Source: Aphelocoma coerulescens | Taxonomy: Eukaryota; Chordata; Aves; Passeriformes; Corvidae | Reading direction: 5' to 3' | Assembly: GCF_041296385.1 (NCBI RefSeq) | Contig: NC_091017.1 | Span: 10,906,001-10,970,000, forward strand | DNA: 64,000 nucleotides | Shown: positions 24,501 to 39,519 of the stretch, piece by piece | Numbering within the stretch: the first letter of the stretch is position 1 | Layout of the letters: each line of letters starts with the position of its first letter | The notes under the pieces: model-generated | What the model saw: the letters and a program-made list of their open reading frames with translations, nothing else | The model's database searches: none | What the model was told of the DNA's origin: nothing | Position numbers and translations under genes: made by a program

Positions 24501-27500
24501 GCCCAAAGGTTAAGAGAGGAGTCTTTCCTATCAAGTGTTTCTACTCTTATCATAGGCTCTTCTACAACAAAATGGACACTAACCTCAGAATTTTATTCTT
24601 CTTTGTTAACACCTTGCTAGCACTTTGAAGAGGAGAGTTGAGAGGACTGTATAAGACAGCACAATTTGAGGGCTCTTGCCTTAAAATAAATTGATATAAT
24701 CAGTATTGTTCACACTTTTCTAGAGGCTTCAGGGCCCTAACAGTCCCCTCACACGGGATGGTGGCAGAGAGGGATCCAGTGGGATAAAACACTCTCACTC
24801 CTCTTTAACACACACAGACGCATACAGCTGAAATTTGGAGCTAATATACAGAGTAGAAAACATATCTAGTCAGCTGTGTCTATAGCTAAAGCAAATCCTT
24901 CCCACTGCATGACCTGTCTGACACTGAAGTGGCCCTCCCCTTGAACATGCAACCCTGAATATATAGGTATCTCCTTTTACTGGGTACCCATCTGCTAAAT
25001 CAAAATACAACTTGTACTTCAGTTAAAACAGCACACCAAGTTAACTGTGGTCATTTTCAAGTAGCACAACACCTCTTTGTAAAAAGTATTCCTGTGGTAG
25101 ACAGAAGGCTTGAAGAGAGGGAGTACAGAAAGATGCTGCACTGTAAATCACACAAACAGTTACTGCAGAATAGGTCAAAATACCACAGAAACTTAAATTG
25201 GGGAAAACTTGAGCTGCTCCTGTATCAATTTCTCTTCAGGTTTCACAATATAGACTTTTATTTATTCTTAATTTAAACAATAAATAAATGTTTACTTGGA
25301 CAGGAGTATAAGTTAAGCAGAGAGATTATGTTAATCATCTGAGTATATTTTTTGTTAATAATTATCTTCAACTTATAAAACCCTTCAGAGAAACTAAGGA
25401 AAATAGCCCGATTCAGCTTTCTGAAAACAACATATATTTAAAGGCCTCTCCTCAGACCTGACAGCAATGAATCTGCCACATAACGGATATCTTGCCATTA
25501 ATTGTTGCTTTATTTTAGTTTTTGATCTTTATTTCTCACCCTTTGCTTTTCCACCTGAAAGCACACACTTTATAAAGTCTGAACTAAAGTAGGGTCATTC
25601 CCAATTGACTTTCTTCTTACTTTCCATATTTTTTCATGCCGCTTTCCAGGGGGCAGTTAATGCCCAAGTCTCAGTGAATCTTCATGAATAATGTAGAATT
25701 CACTCTTTGATCCAGATACCCATCATTATCCCAGATAGCTCAACAAAGCTTGCACCAAGCAAAACAGCTTAATCTAGATCTTTTCACTGTCCTGCCTGCC
25801 CCTCAGGCTATGCCAGTTCTGCACATTGGAGGAGGAGGAGATGACCAGCCAGCTGAGGCTGCTTTGTGTGTCCACGACAGTGTACAGACAAGCAGAAATC
25901 TTGGTGAGGAGACAGTAGTTCCCAGATTGCCTTTTGGCATTGGTGCCATTCCTGCTTCCCTCCAGAGCAGAGTCAACTCAGAGTCCAAAGATGGGAATTT
26001 CTATTTTTCTCCAAGCAAAGCAAGAATGAGCAATATAATTAAAATAGGAACTACTCTATTAGAGGCAATTAGGGACTGATTTCACTGATTGTCCTCTTCC
26101 ACAGGTCCTCCCTTCCAAATGGGAAATTGTTCCTTTATCATAATGGTACAATAGAAGAGGCATTAACCCAGAAGTTCCAACAAATCCCATAACCCGAGTA
26201 GGGAGCTTTTTGAAGTGCTCCCTTCTTTGTATCGACAGCCTTGCTATTCTTCACAGAATGGAGGATATCACCATGAAGCATGGTGTAAAAGACTGAAAGG
26301 TCAAAATAGTAAAGAATTTTATATTCTATAATATATTTCTCACTATATTTCTAATATTCCTTCTCCTGACAAGAGCTATTCTGAACACACTGGGCAACAA
26401 AATTGAAATTCTACCTCCTGACAATTGTTCTGTCAGAAAACTGGAAATGAGAAACGATGCTCTGAGTCACAGTCCATCTTCCTAACTCTCCGTTCATCTC
26501 CCCATGAAGGGTACAAAGACCAGTTTTTCTGTAAGTGTTCCCTTTCCTCTTGGCTTCTGCATGGCAGCCATGTATTTGGGAACCCATGCAAATTTCAGAG
26601 ATCATTTTACATACACTGTTTTATTTTTATCTTCTGAGCTTATTCTATCTTATCTACCCAGATATGCAAAATCCACTGGTATAAACTTCAGGATCTCCTA
26701 ATAAGTGAATTCATCATCTTCATCTTGGGGTGAAAGACTCATACATTTTTATTTCTACTTGCATGACCTTGCATTTAATTCCTCTTCTTACCTTCTGATA
26801 ATTAATGACTTAGGAGCATGGAGAGCAGAGGGAAAGGTGAGGAGAAAAGCCACGAATTGTGCCAACCTCAGGTTTGAAAAAGCAGTTTTCTTCTCTATTT
26901 TGGCAGCAAAGTTTCACAGTAGTTGTTTTGCATTCCTTAACTATAGCTGTTACTATGCTTTGTTTATAAGGGGAAATTGTCAGAGTATGCAAAAGTAATT
27001 CCAAAGCTAAAAAGCAGGAATGGTTCAGCCTCTGTGTTCTGGATTTTTATATGTTGGCAGTTTCTGTAACTGAAGCAGCAGATTCATAGCTCAGCACCAC
27101 AAAATACATAATGAGGTGTAACTACTAAAATTTACTGGGTTAAAATGAAACCTGCAACTATTTTGTTCAGAAACAAAGTCCTGAAAGAATGTCCTGAAAA
27201 AAAACCAAAAATCTGGGAACAAAACCAAATATGCATTGGTTTGTTTCTTCCCTGAAAATAAGTGCCCAGGTGCTTAACTATCACCCAGAGAGTGAAATTT
27301 CGGCACACCAGAGAGTGTGCAATTGTGAATAAAGGAACTTCTGGTTCCTTCCTCTGCAGCTTGCTGACAGGCTGCTCTGTATATTTTAACAGAGTAGGGA
27401 TGATGTGCCCTTGTCCCAGTTCAGGAATGAGAAAAGCCAGCCATATCTATATGGCAATATCAATCACATTGAAAGCATGATTTTTTCCTCAGGACAACCC

Positions 27501-30500
27501 AGATGTGCAGTTTAAACCTCTCAGTTACCACAATATCCTTCTTGCCTAGGTGCCAGCTGAACCAGTCAGATTTGCACAGCAGCCCGGTAACATGAAGAGC
27601 AGCACATCTCTGGTATTTGAAATTAAGTTGTGTCTTTATAGTCATGCTCAGTACTTAACTTTCTCTGCATGGCTTTTCTGCTTCCATGCTCCTCTTCTGA
27701 TCTCAAGTTACAGAAATTTATTTACATTCAGGGCTCCTCAATATACTCTTGGTTCTTTTTTCTGTTCATCAGAAGAATAATTTCATCTTCTAGAGTCTGA
27801 TGACATCTTGAAGAGCAAACATTAGAAACAGATTACAAGCAGTGTGCATTCAAATAAATTACGTGTTTAAATGTGTCAGTTAAATCATAATGCTCAATTA
27901 GACAGTTAATTATGTTGAAAATGCAGTTGTGTGCATAAATTGAGGGCCACGCCCCCAGCCTGCCTGGCTGCTTCCATCATTTATTGTCTTTTCTTAAGTT
28001 TTATCCTTCATATATCACCTGCTTGAAGGTTTATCTAAGTGCAGTCAGACACTGCTTTACTGTTAGCTCATTTTAAAATATAATTTCAAATACAATTCAA
28101 CCTTTGCACTGAGTTTTACTACTTGCCATCAGAAATTTAGTGGCAGTAGGATTTGTGGACTGGGATCCCAGACTTTTCAAGGTCACATTCCCAAAGTGCT
28201 TTTCCTCTGTTTATGATGTATCACTTTCCAGGATGCTTTTTAATCACTCTCACTGGAGCATTTAACAAGGAAAAACTAAGTTTCTTTAAATTTACATTCA
28301 CATGTGAATTTTTAAGATGACCTTTTTAGTTGATAGGAAGCAGTACGTGAAACCAGAGATGGCACACTTATATTTAAAAAACACAGTCTTAAAATTGTCA
28401 CTGAATTCATTAACACTAGTTAGGACCTGGAAATCAATTAGGAAGAAGAAAGAGTCTACCAGGATGAACTAAAAGGTTTCATTTAAGAGTGATATCTTGG
28501 TATGACAAAATACATCCTCATACTTAATTCATGACATATCACCTCACAACCATCCCACAAAATAGATATTTTCATATATATTTTCTATGTTTTACCCTTC
28601 ATTCAGTTTCTATAGGTTTACCAGGTTTACTGGCAACCAATCTGACTGAAGTATTTATACACAGAAAAACCCAAGCTCTCATAATTGATGATACCTGAGA
28701 AAAGACAAATAATTTGTTTGGTGTTTCCAGACAGCTACATATTTCATTTCTCACAATAGGAAAGGAATCATACAACATGAAATTTAGTCAGTATCACTGT
28801 ATTAAAAATTTAGTTGAAATAAAGACAGTATGATAGCACCAAAGGGATAAAAATATACTTCACTTGAACTCAGCATAGAATATCATTTCAAGCAGACAGC
28901 TGTTCTCTTCAGTTCCTGTGCTTAGATAATGCAGAAAAATTAATGGTGAAATAAAACCCCAAAACCTGACCATTTTCTTTCTTTTCTAGGTTGTTCTGTC
29001 CTCTGAATTATGAAAGGTAATAGTTGCATTTTAAGGTCTAAAACCATTGTCATACAGTTAATCCATACAGTTAGACCATATGAGCCACATGGTCTCACAT
29101 TATTAGTGTTCTCAGTCAGCCCTCATTTCCTGGTAATATATTTCGGATCCCTCCCAGAAAAGAAAAACTGAAATAACCCCATGTCTGTAGCTCTGGGCAT
29201 ATATGGCAATAAAATCCAGCTCCTTGAAACAACCAAAATTAATCTGGATAAGTACTGAAAATAACAATATGTGAGCCTACTCCAACTTTGACAATGTAAG
29301 AGACAAAGTGATCTATTGTATTACACCTTATTTTACTTTTTTTTTTTAATTTGTTACCTCTGTAATCATTCAAAGGGGAAAGCTTTATGTTCTGCTTTGT
29401 CCTTTCAGGACTTTTAGTAACTCCTCTGAACTACCTTAACAGCTGAAATCAGGGAATTCCAGGGCATGTTTTTTTGGCATACACTACAAATTATTAAATT
29501 CCACTTCAAAAATAAAAATTCTGTTCAAGTCTCTTTTCAAAAATGGCATTAAAATCCACACATCAATTTCTGACATGTCATTTTGAACCAGTAGTCCTGG
29601 AACAGACTACTTGATATATATAGAAGCAGGGTTAGTATTTATCACTTAGTCCAAGTCTCTGAGCAGTGCTGGTCTGCCAGCCTAGAGAGTCAGAGAGTGA
29701 CACAGAGTGGCTAGAAACTGCTCAGGAATTTTTAGAGGTTCTTATGACTGTCACTAAGCTTGCTGCTTCACAACAGACTGAAAAATGTGAGAGGTTTTCC
29801 AGCTGAGGTCACGTGTATCTTAAAGAGGATTAACATGAGCAGCCAACTAGTAAATGCCAGGTTTTTTTCTTTCCATTTTTTAAATCCTCCTTTCTTTCTA
29901 TGCTGTAATAAAACTTCTTCTTTTTTTTTAACTTTTTTTTTTGCCTTCTATTCTATATATTTTCTCCCTTTTGCCATAGCACATAAAGAAAATTACAAGT
30001 CATTTAATCGATGCATCTAGCACAACAAAATTCTGTGCTTCAAACTCTGAGGATGCAGACTGCAAAGTGAATCTCACTTGAAGCAGAGCGTATAAAATCA
30101 CATAACCAATGAAACAGTTCAGATCTCAAGTGCTCATGTACACATTTCAGTTGTGGCATGCTTATTCTCTACTATCCCCACTCTGTATATCAACAAACCT
30201 GTTCAGTCTTAAAAACACCTTTGGCTTAGCATCCAAAGTCTGTGCAGACAGAAATAAAATAGAAATGCTTTGAATGAATCACACTGAAAGGCAGCCTTCA
30301 AAGTGACACCTACATCAAGGCAGAACGCAGCACCTTTGTGCAGCCTCATCCCATCAGCTGGCCAGCTTTCATCTACATCTCCAAAACATTAAAGGCATCA
30401 CAGTTTGGCCCAGTTCTACAGTTATTGCTCACACACAGTATGTTGGCTGAGTATGGCAAGAAAATCAGAGAAACAAACATTGTAACTAGCAGATGTCACC

Positions 30501-33110
30501 ATTTTTGGACATCTGAATAGTTTAATCAATAGTCTCATTCATGCTGAAGTCTTTCCATGATAACCTGATGTCCTCTTGGTGCACTCTCAACTAAAAGCTA
30601 AGAGAAAGAAAAAATACCAAGCTTTATTTTTTGGTGGAGAAAAGTGAGACAAGAGTTTAGTACTGAGCTGGTATTATTCACCTTTCTCTTCTAGGATCAT
30701 CTCTTTTCATAACAAAAAAATTCATTTCTGGTTCCCTCAGTAACTGCTGTACACTAGCTTAATGTCATCATAGCCTTCTCATCATAGCAGTGCTTCAAAG
30801 CCTGGCAAATCGGGTTCTCCAACAAACACCATCCACCTATAGGACATCGGCTTGACCCCAGCTGCAATCTCAAGAGTTCTTGACATAAAAATTGCCTCTG
30901 AATTACCCCTATTTTAACTGCCAGAACACGTGAACACCATGAATTTGCATAAGTCCTTTTGAGAAAACAAAAAAACAAAAAAAAACAAAACAAAAAAAAG
31001 TTTTCTTTATTTCTGCTTAAAATATCTTTTATTTTAGACCATCCACTCATATTAAAACTTCATGCTGTCCTGTCCTTTAATTTGCTTCCTTTCATTTTTG
31101 AGGGAAGTTTTCTTAGATGTATTTTTAAACCACTTTAAGGAAACATATGAAAAAAGGAAGAGGAAGAAAACCCAAATCTTGATCTTCACCAGTATCTCTC
31201 ATAGGACTTTTTCCCCTCATTAACATGGTTGAATATCATTCACAAAGCAACTTGACATCTGTATGCACTTAAACTATGAACATCTCAACAGTTCCTTTTT
31301 AAATTCCTAAGGAAGTAATGGTCAGGCTTAAATGCTGAAGAAGAGGAAGGTAAATTTCTGAATGGGACCTCTGAGAGACATATTATAGCACATTTCACTA
31401 TTACATTGAGTTTTCTCCAGGTGGTAAAAAAGAAAGCCAAAGGTAAAGGAGACCTCTGAGTCTCTTGCACTGTTCATTTAGGTCAGAAAACTTTGTAGTG
31501 CTTAAATATTTCAAACTAATTCCTCCAGAAAAACCTTTGAACAAGTAATATTTCACTTATTTTGGTAAAACTCTCTCGAAGTACAAAGTTTGGCTGGGCC
31601 AATCTGAGCTGTAGACAGGAAAAAGTGGTACGTGAGCACAGTGAGAAACTGATCTCACTACAGTTGTTAGTCAACAGATTAATGCTTTAGTGCAATACCT
31701 TCCTCTCTTGTCCTTCTCTCTGCAACTATATATGGACCAATTCTGTTCTCAGATCAGGCTCCAAAAATTTGGATGTCATAATAAAATAAACAGTATTTTT
31801 CTCTGCTATAGTTGTTTCATTTATTGTAATGAATACATTCTTCATTCAATTCCTTACACCAGAGAATCTATGTATTCGGACCTTGATGAGCACAAAATAT
31901 CCTTCAAGAGATACTAGTTGGGTATGCTTAAAGCTTTAACTATTTGAATTCAGTTCTCACAGAGATCTTTAGCTCCTTATTCAGGTAGTTTTCTACATAT
32001 AAGGAGCACCATTTCAGCAGATAATCAGCCATGAACTTTTTCAATATATATCCAATAGCAAATTAAACAACAAAGGAAAATCAGACAGATTTTATGGATC
32101 AAAGTAAATTTAGCAGTTCCTCATTCTGAAGCTAATGATTTTTGTACATTTAAATAGCTAAATCTACTATTACTCCTAATATGTGGGTAAGAAAAATTCA
32201 TTTTTACGTTCTCTTGGAAGAAGGCAGGGTCTTTAAGCAGGTCTTTAAGCAGCTTATTTCATCCAGTTGTTCAGAGAAATATGCACAGGCTACATGACAA
32301 TCTCTGTCATGAACCATCAAGAAAATGCTAAACCTGGTGATATAAACCACCTCCTCTGCGAAAGTGACTCCACCAGCTGGCAGCAGTAACCAGGAACACC
32401 ATAAATTTATTTATCATACCACACAAGCTGCATGGAAGAAAAGGGAAGTAATGGCTATGTTTACATTCTGCATACCAGTGCAGAAAGAAATGCCTGTATG
32501 AGTCTATGTGATTTAACTATGCTTACTCCAAAATCTCATCCAGTGAAATAATTATTGACTAATCTCAGCGCATAGCTGCAAAAACACTGATGGCACTGAT
32601 CATTGATTTTACGTGACTATTGAGCAATTGATTTCGTTTGAAAAGAAAGCAGTCCACCCTCCTTTGTCTGTTGGCTTTGGTTATGCCTATTATCAATAAG
32701 TAAGTTGCTTATATTGCTTTTCTCATAAGTTTCATCATAATCTTGCGCCTGTGGCATCATTTTTGTTGTGAAGATCACTACATCTTAGTGAATTATAAAT
32801 GGAAAAATAGGTTTCTTTTAGAGTACATCAGGTTTTCTAATGCAAAATTGTTGTAATTTTTTCAAAACCTCCCTAATGTAAGTAACAAACAAAAAGGAAT
32901 TTTTCACTCTGCTTTTAAAATTATGAAAACCCTTATTAGTCTCCAAATGACTGTGGACCATAGGAGGAGGATCCTTCAACTTCTCTTTTCACCACTGCCA
33001 CATCCTCTTTCTTGTATTTACAGCCAACATCTCCAGTCCCACTGCCTGCCCAGTGACACCTATATTTAATTTTATTCCACTAGGTAATAGCATGTATTTC
33101 AGTAGTATTA
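18600..33110. other. Intergenic, no gene recognised
   Basis: About 14.5 kb upstream of SLC7A11. All reading frames are short (at most 109 codons) and of ordinary composition, and no splice-linked exons were recognised. Notable only for A-runs (22783-22801; A-rich 30961-31000) and AT-rich unique sequence. Distal enhancers cannot be judged without comparison to other species. Confidence 0.7.
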
Positions 33111-33612
33111 AGAATCATTGCATTTTTCAGGTTGGAAAAGGCCTCTAAGGTCACCAGTCCAACAAACCAGCACTGCCATCTTCATCTTTAAACGATGTCA
33201 CTAAGTGCCACACCTAGATGTTTTTTGAGCACTTCCAGGGAGGGGACTTCACCACTTCCCTGGGCAGCCTTTTCCAATTCTTGACAATAGTTCCTGTGCA
33301 GAAATTTCTCCTAATATCCAATATAAACCTCCCTTGGTGCAACTTGAGGCCACTTCTTCCTGTCCTATCACTTGTTACCCAGGAGAAAAGACCAACTTCC
33401 ACCTGACTACAACCTTCCATTCCTCTCCCCCAAGCCTCTTTTTCTCCAGACTGAACACCCCTGCCTCCCTCAGCCACTCCTCCTCCATCATGTGCTCCAG
33501 ACCCTTCCCCAGCTCTGCTGCCCTTCCCTGGGCATGCTCCAGCACCTCAATGTCTTTCTTGAGACAAAGGGCCCAAAACTGAACACAGAATTTGGAGCTG
33601 CAAAGCCCTTAA
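33111..33612 (-). repeat. CR1 LINE 3' fragment with ORF2 C-terminus
   Basis: A minus-oriented CR1 of about 500 bases starting 'agaatcattgcatttttcag'. On the minus strand it translates as 'GRFILDIRRNFCTGTIVKNW' followed by 'KRLPREVVKSP', the conserved end of CR1 ORF2 (reverse transcriptase ORF). The frame is broken by changes elsewhere, so it is a dead copy. Confidence 0.92.
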
Positions 33613-35961
33613 GGCAGGACTTGGGTCTTTAATTTACAAATATAAACCAATCAACACAACAGAAATTCCTCAGACTGCTCTGTACACAGGCACACACAGG
33701 CATCTTCTCATCCTAGTATACACATTCCTGTGGCTGCTCCAGTGCAAGTGTCCATCCTAAGCTGTTCATTGATTTGGCAGACACCTTTCTCATCTGTAAT
33801 ATAACTACACCAGCAAGACTTGGACAGTTCTCAAAATCCAGCTAGACCCCAGGCTATGGAAAATAAAGCCACAAAGTTTCTTGTGCAGCTCTGCTGAAAG
33901 ACCCTAACAAAAGACTTCCTTCTAATATGGGAAGCTGAGCAAGACCACTGCTTCTTCACTAAAATTGGTGCAATCTGCTATGTAAAGAGTGGTGACCACT
34001 AAAGCCTGTGTCACCTGCTCTCTTCCCTCAAATATTTTGCAAAAGGGGCTCTTTAGATCACTGTAATTCCTGTACTTTTGAGAGGACCTACTGTTCTTTT
34101 GAGAGGACACTGTCCATACAACAAAGTTTTCAATTACAACCATACCCATTGGCAGTGGAGAGGAGAACAAATCCGCCCAAGTATGGATAGCAAAATCCAC
34201 AATGTAGAAAGAGATTCACTAAGAGCCGAGTACTTTTGCTGGCTTATGGTATGTCATTTGTTATTTTTTGTACTATGAAAATACTCTGCACCTCTGCTAG
34301 ACAACATCTCCACCTCCACCATGTTAATATCATTACATACATCAACACATGGTACTTTAGCCATTCCAGTGCAGGCAAGGTCAGCAGGAATGCTCAGCAA
34401 CTCCAGTTTTTTTCTTCATTTGCATCTCTTTTACAAGAAATAGAAACCCTGCCGGGAGAAAGTGGATTCATTACAATATTTCTCCTTTTCTCCTTTCAGG
34501 TATGGGTCATTGGAGGCAGACAGAGGTTAGACTGGGCTCATAAAAAGATACAGAACATGTAGAGTGTGCTCCAAGAACTGTGTTGTTTTCAACCTTTGCC
34601 CTGTTCTGAGTTACTATGAAAACTATGAGTGATTGATTTTTTAAAACTTGGAAAATATGATGGTTAAGGCATCTCTAATCAACTCACTGGTGATGCACAT
34701 ATAATTCTGCGGAGTTCTACATGGCAAATAAGTTATGTAGAATTTTAATACAGCAATTACCATCTGCCATTTCAAGATTAGCTGATGACCCATTTAAGAT
34801 GCATATGAAAGTGCATCAATGAGGGGGATAAGTTGCAAACTACAGAAGAGGGAGCAGAATGAGGTGTTTGCCTTAACTACCCCTTAATGCGTCAAGGAGG
34901 GTAAAAACAGAGTGTATCCACTACAAAGCTTCAGCATCAGATAATAGTGGCACAAGAAAAGCAAGAAAAAGAACCACCAACCAACATAAGAACTCCTATC
35001 CTTAAACTGAATCCAGTAGTCTTGGCATGGGCATATCTTTGGGCAGAGAAAACATTAACAACCAAAGAAAACAACACAGGGAAAAGTGGAAAGGAGACTT
35101 TTGGAGGGCATGAATAATTCAGGGAAAAAGAGGAACTTGAAAACATGTCATCATTTTCCTTTCCTCTACTTGTCTTTCTGACCTGTCCCTTAGGTCCTCT
35201 AGTTTTCAAGCATATCCATATTATCCTTCTGGACCATAAAAGGCTCTCACAACAAAAGGTGATGTAGTTCCTCTCCTTATCTAGCATTACACAGCCCAGC
35301 TTTCAACCAGAGTCAGAAGTCACTGGCTATTTTTAAGCTCCATCTCTTTAGGAAAAGTTTTTCCCATAGTTGCTAACTATTAGTGGAAGTAATTGTGTGT
35401 CCTCTAGTGTACGTCAAGACATTGTTATGCTAGATCAAATCTATGGCAAGCTTCTCTCTAGCTACACAAAAGTATCACTATTTATTATTATGACAAAGTG
35501 ATGGACAAAATTTGGTGGAAAGTCTTTTTAAAAGAAAAATATGCAAGAAGCTACCCTTGGTGGTGAAGAAAAACCCAAAATAAAAATACCCATAAAAGCA
35601 TGGCAAGGCATAATTTCCTCATACTTGGTACTAGTGGACCATGGGAACATAAAAGGAATCACAGAAGAAACAACTGATTCCTGCATGCCTGTGCCCCAGC
35701 CAAGGGAGAAGCTTTGAAAAACAGTCCAGCTTTCTAACAAGTTTCACAACAGAACATAGACGTATTCAGAAAAACAAGAGGTGACAGTGGGAAACGTAAT
35801 GTATCAGAAAACTGCAGGGTTTTCACCTAGGGGTAGATGCTGAGATAAATCTGTTGCAGTGAATCCTCTCTGTTTTTGTCTTAGGAGTATGAACCAAACA
35901 TGTCCACAAAATTCTATCCAAACTTTCAGTCCCTGGTATTTTATATAGGAGATATATATAG

Positions 35962-36011
<50 letters not shown>

Positions 36012-38200
36012 ACACAACTCCACACTACTTAAGATTAGTAGGATGACAACCGCTGAACCTGTAGACAGCATGAAAATTTCTATATAAGAATTCTCACTAT
36101 AAATTTCTGAACAATTACTGGTTAAGTGAGAAGTAGTGTAAAACAGGAAAATTGAACAGAAGTAGTTAAAATTATAAGAAAAAACAAATTCCAAAGTCAG
36201 AGTACTACTAAAGTATGAGGGAATCACACACTAACAAGCTGAGACAACTTACTACCTTAATCCTCGGGTTTTTACCAAATTACTTTGCAGAACATATCTC
36301 CTAAAGCTTGATTCATCCTGTGTTTAAGGTCTACTTTAAAACCAATACATAAAACAAGCCAGTGGTGGAAGTCTACAATCCAGTGCACACCTTCTGTACT
36401 GTTCCTCTGCTGAAAACTCTTTATATGAGTAAGCAAGGGAGATGGACATTTTGTAAGGTTGGAGCATAACATGATACATTCCTCACTTTCCCATGACAAA
36501 TGCCTCATACTTGGGTCCTTTTTCTGGAAATTACCTATCACTGCATGTAAGGTCAAGAAGATTTGTGGTCCAAGAGGAAGCATTTCTACCTGTTTCAGCT
36601 TTGCTGTTAGCAGGTCTTTGTCCATCACACACTCAAACATACTTCAAATCAAAATGAAGATGCTACCGGATTATTCATATTTATGGATAACTAAATAATA
36701 CTGTACATGCCTCTTTTAATTTTACCGCCCCATCATCTAAAGATTAATATTTTCATTTTCACATAAATCTCTTTGCTAGTTTAAAGAATAGCTGAAGAAA
36801 AATCTGAAGCACTGTCACATTCCATTTCTCGATCTTTTGGTACTTAAAATTGTCTCCCCAAACCCAGTAGTATACCAAAAGAAGAGTAAATATTACCAGA
36901 ATAAAATGTAAAGAAAGAGGATCAGCTTAGGCTGCAACTGAGGTCAAACCATTCAGCAACTTCTAGAAGTATAATAATTACTGTAAGAAAAGGTACAGAC
37001 AAATCTATTGTACAAGGAAATCTTTAGCCGCATGTGAATGACCAGAGCCCAAAGACTGAGATGGGCAGTCACTTTGCTGCTCTGGCAGGGGATTCCAGGA
37101 CTAGGTTTTTTTGGAACAAAAACCTGTTAAAGCAAAACCACTGCAATGAGGCCATGGCAATAAGGACTTGTAATCTTGTGTTCTGTGGATAGCTTTTGAT
37201 AGTGAAGTTTCTAAGACACTTGGACTTTTTTTCTTTTTTAATTATTTTTATTTTTGTTATGTCAGGCAGTAATTTTTTGTGCTAAGAGTAATGTCAGGCA
37301 ATACTGGCACCACTATTTCAAGATGTAGAAAAAGGAAAAACTGTAAAGCCATCTACATTCTGCTTCAATACAGTGTTAAGATTACTGCTAGACAGTTGAC
37401 ACCAGCAGCAGTTTCATCAAAGTCAAATAATTATACAGTTAGATTTTCTTGAAAATACGTTTCATACCTGCTATAACCTGCTAATAAGCTTCTGCAATGT
37501 GTGGAGTCTCTCTGGAGGTCACACACTAAGCAAAATAGGTTTGATCTCTCTTTAACCCCACTGATTAGTTTCCAAAATTATGTTCTTGTTCAATTACATT
37601 ATTCTTCTGGTAATATACCAGGACATGAGGTCCAGCATATAAGGTCATTACTCAAGCCTGCAGTAACCCCTCAGTTATAAATTCCTTTTTCATCACTTAT
37701 TCAAGGGAAAGATGATACCACTTTTCAAGTCCAAGAGAGAAAGATGGAAAATCTCCACCCTGTACAGCTAGCTGCTTTGGGAAGACATGACTCACCAGAC
37801 ATCCAGCTCTGAGTGTGCTCTTGGGTTCAGGGCTCTGGCAACAGATGCCAGCCCTCGACCTTTCTGCTGTCCTACTTCCCTCACCCAGGCAAGGCCCCTC
37901 TTTGGAAGAGACATGTACAGCATTGTCTGCAATGGAGACATCTACATTCCAGTCCTTTAACAATTACTGGGACATCTTGCCATTTTCCAGTCTTCAGAGG
38001 AACAGACTAGATTTGTTTGCTCTGTATCATTCATCCATAAGCAAAAAAAAGTAAGAGAAGTAATGGTGGGTTGCATCCCTCCACACACAGAAATCTCCTG
38101 ATAAGTTTGCTTTTCTTCCTGACCTCCTTTCCCCTCTAGCTGCTTCCCGTGTCATCGCAGCTGTCATTTTGCTCCAGAAGCTGAGCTAAAGCTCTCCTGA
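33613..38200. other. Intergenic, no gene recognised
   Basis: AT-rich unique sequence with one tetranucleotide microsatellite (35949-36011). Two overlapping minus ORFs of 73 and 134 codons near 35.8-36.2 kb owe part of their length to the microsatellite (Leu-Ser-Ile-Tyr repeats) and are not credible genes. Confidence 0.7.
35949..36011. repeat. (GATA)n microsatellite
   Basis: After a short GATATATATA lead, about 12-13 tandem 'gata' units run almost without interruption. It is a pure tract and likely length-polymorphic. Confidence 0.95.
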
Positions 38201-39110
38201 AGTCACAGAATCACAGAATGGGTTAGGAAGGGACCACAGTGGCTCATCTGGTCCCACCTCCCTGCTCAAACAGGGTCATCCCAGAGCACATGGCACAGGA
38301 TTGTGTCCAAACAGTTCTTAAAAATCTCCAGCGAGGGAGACTCCACACCCTCTCTGAACCATCTGTTACAGTGCTTGGTCACTGCATTGCAAAGAAGCTC
38401 CTCCTCATGTTCAGGTGGACCTTCCTGCACATCAGTTTCTGCCTACTGCTTCTTGTCCTGTTGCTCAGCACCACCGAGCAGAGTCCGATCCATCCTCTGA
38501 CATCCCCCTGCGGACACTGACAGACATTGATAAGGGCCCCACTCCGTCCTCTCTTCTCGAGGCTGAACAGGATCAACCCTAAACCTTTCCTCATAAGGGA
38601 GATGCTCCAGTCCTTTCATCATCTTCATAGCCTTCTGCTGGACATCCTCCAGGAGCTCCATGTCCCTCTTGTACTGAGGAGCCCAGAACTAGACACAGCA
38701 CTCCAGATATGCCTCACCAGGGCTGAGGAGAGGGGCAGGATCACCTCTCTTGACCTGCTGGCATTGCTCATTCGGCCACTTCTCGGCCACTAGGTCACTG
38801 CGGGCTCATGGACGGCCTGTTGTCCACCAGGTCCCTCAGGTCCTTCTCTGCAGAACTGCTTTCCAGCAGGTCACTCCCAGCCTGTGCTGGTGCAGGGGGT
38901 TATTCCTCCCCAGGTGCAGGACCCTGCACTTGCCTTTGTTGAATTTCCGATGGTTCTTTTCTGCCCGTCTCTCCAGCCTGTCAAGGTCCTTCTGAAGAGC
39001 TAATAGCCCTCTGGAGTATTGGTCACTCCTCACAGATTTGTGCCAACAGCAAACTTACTGAGGAGGCACCTGCCCCTTCATCCAAGTCATCAATGAATAA
39101 GTTAATACAG
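38201..39110 (-). repeat. CR1 LINE fragment, about 0.9 kb
   Basis: A minus-oriented CR1 starting 'cacagaatcacagaatgggt'. Minus-strand frames include 'KAMKMMKGLEHLPYEERFR' and 'NKGKCRVLHLGRNNP', both recognisable CR1 ORF2 segments, but they lie in different frames, so the ORF is broken. The upper limit near 39.1 kb is approximate. Confidence 0.9.
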
Positions 39111-39184
39111 GGTACAGGATCTGTTCTCTACTGCTCTCCTTCCTCCTTCTTTTCAGGATATTGAACCCCACTGTCTTCTGGACC

Positions 39185-39355
39185 CCACAGCCATTGTCCA
39201 GAGAAACTGTGGATGCCTCATCCATGGAAGTGTTCAAGATCAGGCTGTATGGGGTTTTGAGCAACCTGGTCTCGTGGAAGGTGTCCCTGCCCATGGTAGG
39301 GCTATAGGAACAAGATGATCTTCAAGGTCCCTTTGAATCCAAACCATTCTATGAC
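39185..39355 (+). repeat. CR1 LINE 3' fragment (opposite orientation)
   Basis: A plus-oriented CR1 end: 'tccagagaaactgtggatgc', 'ggaagtgttcaagatcaggc', 'aacctggtctcgtggaaggt', 'ccattctatgacc'. It faces the CR1 that ends about 80 bases to the left. Confidence 0.88.
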
Positions 39356-39519
39356 CGATTACCACATCCCAAAGCCATGTCGTCCAGGTTAACAATGAGC
39401 AGATCTATCTGTGCATCGCCCTAGCTGCTCATTCCAGTGCTTGGAGCAAGAAGTTATTCCTGATGCCCTCTAGAAATCTCCTTGACTGTTTGTGTCCTGC
39501 TATCCTGAAAGAAGGTCTC

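Noticed and set aside
35804..36227. ORFs with Leu-Ser-Ile-Tyr repeats
   Set aside because: Produced by reading through the GATA microsatellite.
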